Shown here in pieces: positions 6,254-9,208 of a DNA stretch of 9,208 nt. The position numbers were made by a program, and so were the translations under genes. This stretch comes from JADFOB01 sp964651325 (GTDB lineage Bacteria; Planctomycetota; Phycisphaerae; UBA1845), in NCBI GenBank assembly GCA_964651325.1, contig CAZYXP010000159.1, positions 1 through 9,208 of the forward strand, given 5' to 3'. Every line of letters starts with the position of its first letter. The first letter of the stretch is position 1. The notes beneath the pieces were generated by a model that ran no database searches, had not been told where the DNA came from, and saw nothing but the letters and a program-made list of their open reading frames with translations.

Positions 6254-6284
6254 TCTGTTGGTTAGGCGACCAAGGGGCGGTAGA

Positions 6285-6306
6285 CCGTTGGCTGAGTAGC
6301 CAACGG
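6285..6306. repeat. Perfect 9-bp hairpin just upstream of gyrB
   Basis: CCGTTGGCT and AGCCAACGG pair perfectly around a GAGT loop, ending 24 bases before the gyrB ATG. No T-tract follows, so it is not a classical terminator. It may form in the gyrB leader or be a protein site. It is the strongest short hairpin I see between these genes. Confidence 0.65.
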
Positions 6307-6330
6307 CAAAGGGCGGCTTGAGATCAAAAC

Positions 6331-8898
6331 ATGAGTGACACATCCGTGACCCAACAGCGATACGACGAGACGAGCATAACCGTGCTGGAAGGCCTGGACG
6401 CCGTTCGCAAGAATCCGGGCATGTACATTGGCGGCGTCGGGGCGGCCGGGCTGCACCATCTGGCGTACGAAGTCGTGGACAACGCGGTCGATGAGGCGCT
6501 GGAGGGGCATTGCGACGCGGTTGTAGTGCGCCTGGGCGCCGACGGCAGCTGTCGGGTCTCGGACAACGGCCGCGGCATTCCCGTCGGGGCCATCGAACAC
6601 GACAACCCCAAGCTCAATGGCCGGCCCGCGCTTGAAATCGTGATGACCGTGCTCAACTCGGGCGGCAAGTTTGACAGCGCCAGCTACAAAGTATCAGGCG
6701 GCCTGCACGGGCTGGGCGTCAGCGTGGTCAATGCGCTGAGCGAATGGCTGACCGTGGAGGTGCATCGCAACGGCAAGAAACACACCATGAGATTCGGCCG
6801 CGGGGCGATCACACAGGAATTGACCATCGAGGAGAACACCGACAAGACGGGCACGATCATCGAATTCAAGCCCGATCCCGAGGTGTTCGGTGAAGCGGAG
6901 TTTAAGTACGAAACCCTCTACCACCGGCTGCGCGAGTTGGCCTATCTCAATGATCGCCTGAACGTGCGTCTGATCGACGACTGCTCAAACCGCGAGGCAA
7001 CGTTCTACTTCGAAGACGGCCTCAAAGATTTCAGTCTTCATTTGGCCAGCGGCTCCGAGTTTCTTCACAAAGAGCCGATCTACATCGGAGGCGAAAGCGA
7101 ACACGAGGGGCTTTCGTGTCAGGTTGTGTTGCTGTTCACCGATTCGTATACGGAAAACCTGCTCTGCTTCGCCAACAACATTCACAACATTCACGGCGGA
7201 ACGCACATGTCCGCGCTCAAGACGTCCGTCTCGCGCGTGGCCAGCAACTATGCCAAGAAAAACAACCTCATCAAGGGCAACACCAACGTCACTGGCGACG
7301 ATTGGCGCGAGGGGCTCGTTGCCATTGCCTCGGTGAAGCTTCACGATCCCAAGTTCGAGGCTCAAACGAAGGTAAAGCTGCTTAACCCGGAAGTGGAGAC
7401 GTTCCTGCAACAGGTCTTGTACGACAAGCTGGGCACATACTTCGAAGAAAACCCGGCGGAAGCCAAGAAGATCGTGAACAAGGGTATCCAGGCCGCCCAG
7501 GCTCGCGAAGCCGCACGAAAGGCCCGCGAGCTATCACGAAAAAGCGCGCTGAGCAGCGGCGGCCTGCCGGGAAAACTCTGGGACTGCCGCAGCAAAGACC
7601 GCGACAACACGGAGCTTTACCTCGTCGAAGGGGATTCGGCCGGCGGCATCGCCAAGCAAGGGCGGGATTCGTTCACGCAGGCGATTCTGCCCCTCAAGGG
7701 CAAGATTCTCAACGTGGAAAAAGCCCGCATCGACAAGATGCTGGCCCACGATGAAATCACCAAGCTAATCTCCGCCGTGGGTTGCGGTATTGGCAAGGAG
7801 GATTTCGACTCATCCAAGTGCCGCTACGGCCGGCTGATCATCATGACCGACGCGGACGTGGATGGTTCGCACATTCGAACGCTCTTGCTGACGTTCCTGT
7901 TCCGCCACATGAGGCCCCTGATCGAAGAGGGGCGCATCTGCGTCGCCCAGCCGCCGCTGTATCAAGTCAAAAAGGGTAAGGCCATTGACTACGTGCTCGG
8001 CGACAGCGAACTCAACGAGAAGCTCACGTCCATGGGGCGCGTTGGCGCGGCGTTGTCCGTGTGCGACGAAGACGGCACAGAACAAAAGACCATTGACGGG
8101 GCCGATCTGGAAGCCCTGTGCAAGGAATTGGAAGCTCTGGAATCCCAGCGCCGCATTTTGGCCCGGCGCGGGCTAAACTTCAAAGAGCTCGCCACAAAGT
8201 GGCGGCACGACGAACACGGCCTGCCCAAGCAGTTGGTGTACGTCCACCGACCCGAGCAGGAAAAGCCCGAACAACATTTCCTCTACTCCGACGCCGACGT
8301 TGATCGCCTCAAACACCAGGAAACCGAGCAGCACGGCGAGGTCGAAGTCATGGACGCCCGGCACGTTCTGCTGGCCGAGAATGGGAAGAAAGCCAACGGC
8401 GAAGAGGAGCTGTCGCCCCATCGAATCGTGCGCTATCCGCTCGCGGAGTGCCGCGTTCTCGACGAACTCATCAAGTCTATAGAAGCCAACGGCCTGCCCA
8501 TTACCGATCTCTTTCTGGTGCGCGAAGAGCTGGTCACCGGCGAATTGCCCCCCGCCCGGTACGTGCTCAAGCCGCAGGAAGGGGATCCGGTCGAGTTGGA
8601 TAACCTAGCCGCGGTTGGTCCTGGCGTCCGCGATCTAGGCCGCAGCGGCCTGGCGATCAAACGGTTCAAAGGCCTCGGCGAGATGAACGCCGACGAGCTT
8701 TGGGACACGACCATGAACCCGGAAAACCGCACGTTGCTGCGTGTGAAGATCACCGAGGACGACACCGACCTGGAACAGGCCGATCTCGACGCCCGAGAGG
8801 CCGATCGAATCTTCCGCCTGCTCATGGGCGAAAGCGTGGAAGACCGCCGCCGATTCATCGAAGACAACGCCACCACCGTCAAGAATCTAGACGTCTAG
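6331..8898 (+). CDS. gyrB: DNA gyrase subunit B
   Basis: This is the ATPase and TOPRIM subunit of gyrase, which with GyrA introduces negative supercoils ahead of forks. Its 855 aa begin with the GHKL domain: HLAYEVVDNAVDEA (Glu47, Asn51), SDNGRGIP at 77-84 and GGLHGLGVSVVNALS at 123-137. The transducer domain carries the switch lysine Lys347 in QTKVKL. The TOPRIM domain has EGDSAGG at 433-439 (Glu433) and DADVDG at 507-512 (Asp507, Asp509), the metal ligands, plus PLKGKILNVEKAR. After PPLYQVKKGK (541-550) an insert of about 220 residues precedes RFKGLGEM (778-785), as in the long gammaproteobacterial type rather than the short Bacillus type. It ends in KNLDV, normal for GyrB. The ATG follows a weak purine run. 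IAxQTK and FKGLGEMN favour gyrase, but ParE cannot be wholly excluded by motifs; the origin context makes gyrB far more likely. gyrA is not within the 310 bases that follow. Confidence 0.95.
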   Translation: MSDTSVTQQRYDETSITVLEGLDAVRKNPGMYIGGVGAAGLHHLAYEVVDNAVDEALEGHCDAVVVRLGADGSCRVSDNGRGIPVGAIEHDNPKLNGRPALEIVMTVLNSGGKFDSASYKVSGGLHGLGVSVVNALSEWLTVEVHRNGKKHTMRFGRGAITQELTIEENTDKTGTIIEFKPDPEVFGEAEFKYETLYHRLRELAYLNDRLNVRLIDDCSNREATFYFEDGLKDFSLHLASGSEFLHKEPIYIGGESEHEGLSCQVVLLFTDSYTENLLCFANNIHNIHGGTHMSALKTSVSRVASNYAKKNNLIKGNTNVTGDDWREGLVAIASVKLHDPKFEAQTKVKLLNPEVETFLQQVLYDKLGTYFEENPAEAKKIVNKGIQAAQAREAARKARELSRKSALSSGGLPGKLWDCRSKDRDNTELYLVEGDSAGGIAKQGRDSFTQAILPLKGKILNVEKARIDKMLAHDEITKLISAVGCGIGKEDFDSSKCRYGRLIIMTDADVDGSHIRTLLLTFLFRHMRPLIEEGRICVAQPPLYQVKKGKAIDYVLGDSELNEKLTSMGRVGAALSVCDEDGTEQKTIDGADLEALCKELEALESQRRILARRGLNFKELATKWRHDEHGLPKQLVYVHRPEQEKPEQHFLYSDADVDRLKHQETEQHGEVEVMDARHVLLAENGKKANGEEELSPHRIVRYPLAECRVLDELIKSIEANGLPITDLFLVREELVTGELPPARYVLKPQEGDPVELDNLAAVGPGVRDLGRSGLAIKRFKGLGEMNADELWDTTMNPENRTLLRVKITEDDTDLEQADLDAREADRIFRLLMGESVEDRRRFIEDNATTVKNLDV

Positions 8899-8939
8899 CG
8901 CGGTTGCATCGCCGATATCGGCCTTTCGGGTGTCGCTCG

Positions 8940-9071
8940 TGTAGCACAGCGGCCCCCCGCTGTGGGAGCCGGGCGGCATCTGGCGGCGCGGCCGCAACGC
9001 TAGTGGCGATCGGCGCACCACCCGGCCGGGGGCGGCCAGGCCACATTCCCGCCGGGGGTGGCTGGGCTACA
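8940..9071. repeat. Possible dispersed palindromic element bounded by GTAGC inverted repeats
   Basis: TGTAGCACAGC at 8940-8950 and the reverse complement of 9061-9071, TGTAGCCCAGC, agree at 10 of 11 bases and point inward around a GC-rich 132-base unit. Inside the left end, CACAGCGG / CCGCTGTG form a perfect 8-bp stem around CCCC (8945-8964). At the right end GCCAC / GTGGC pair around a C/G-rich loop. It resembles intergenic REP- or MITE-like elements; there is no reading frame for a transposase. Confidence 0.45.
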
Positions 9072-9158
9072 TGCCGCGGCTTTCGGCCAACGGCGAACCA
9101 AGAGGTCGATGAAGAATGGCGAGGGATGGGTTCCATGACCCAATCGGTGGCAGTGATG

Positions 9159-9175
9159 GCAGGCTGTAGGCCTGC
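9159..9175. repeat. Small hairpin, probable part of a dispersed repeat
   Basis: GCAGGC and GCCTGC pair perfectly around TGTAG. A GTAGCC word follows at 9183-9188, like those bounding the preceding element, and the sequence continues past the window edge. Confidence 0.4.
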
Positions 9176-9208
9176 GCTAAAGTAGCCGGGGGCAAGCGCA
9201 GCGCCGCC

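Larger units (their letters stand above)
8899..9208. other. Non-coding region after gyrB, rich in inverted repeats
   Basis: No gene is supported here; the open frames lack family motifs and are extensions of frames overlapping gyrB. The sequence holds a perfect hairpin at 8945-8964, terminal-inverted-repeat-like words at 8940-8950 and 9061-9071, and a second hairpin at 9159-9175. The last bases (from 9182, AGTAGCCGGGGGC) look like the start of another repeat copy that leaves the window. Confidence 0.6.

Noticed and set aside
8945..8964. Hairpin after gyrB as an intrinsic terminator
   Set aside because: The stem is strong but there is no run of T after it on either strand; a dispersed repeat explains it better.
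8700..9185. Plus-strand open frame overlapping the end of gyrB and running into the 3' region
   Set aside because: Its first 200 bases overlap gyrB in another frame and the rest is repeat-like, rich in Arg, Gly and Ala, with no family signature.

Overview
The window is the replication-initiation locus of a bacterial chromosome, with an unusual neighbour. The plus strand carries dnaA, dnaN, a dciA-like DUF721 gene and gyrB in that order. This is the classical origin gene order, but without recF. The 299-base gap between dnaA and dnaN has the marks of oriC: two near-consensus DnaA boxes facing each other, a GC-rich block, a DnaA-trio-like array (TTA-CTA-CTA-CTT-CTA) and a long A/T-rich tract.

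To the left, on the minus strand and divergent from dnaA, is a topoisomerase VI operon. It has a complete subunit B and the first 181 codons of subunit A, which runs off the left edge. Topoisomerase VI is the archaeal/plant type IIB enzyme and is sporadic in bacteria. Here it lies back to back with dnaA across about 380 bases holding a candidate promoter for each direction, while the usual bacterial type IIA enzyme (gyrase B) lies on the other side of the origin.

Taxonomy is inferred only. The GC-rich coding sequence, the divergent DnaA box VI/VII motifs, the long TOPRIM insert in GyrB, the presence of topoisomerase VI and the style of the GTAGC-type dispersed repeats after gyrB are most compatible with a planctomycete or a relative. 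No marker here settles it.

Layout: 1-544 top6A (minus, partial); 545-705 gap with small hairpins; 706-2724 top6B (minus); 2725-3104 divergent promoter region; 3105-4418 dnaA; 4419-4717 oriC; 4718-5827 dnaN; 5864-6223 dciA-like; 6224-6330 gap with short repeats and a strong hairpin just ahead of gyrB; 6331-8898 gyrB; 8899-9208 non-coding, with inverted-repeat elements. DnaA opens the origin, DciA probably helps load the helicase, DnaN is the polymerase clamp, and gyrase (possibly with topoisomerase VI) handles the supercoiling and linking that forks create. I see no tRNA, rRNA, CRISPR array, insertion sequence or prophage gene. The most unusual points are the topoisomerase VI operon at the origin, the missing lysine in its WKxY motif, the DnaA-trio array with an inverted partner, and a consensus DnaA box lying on the dnaA start codon.
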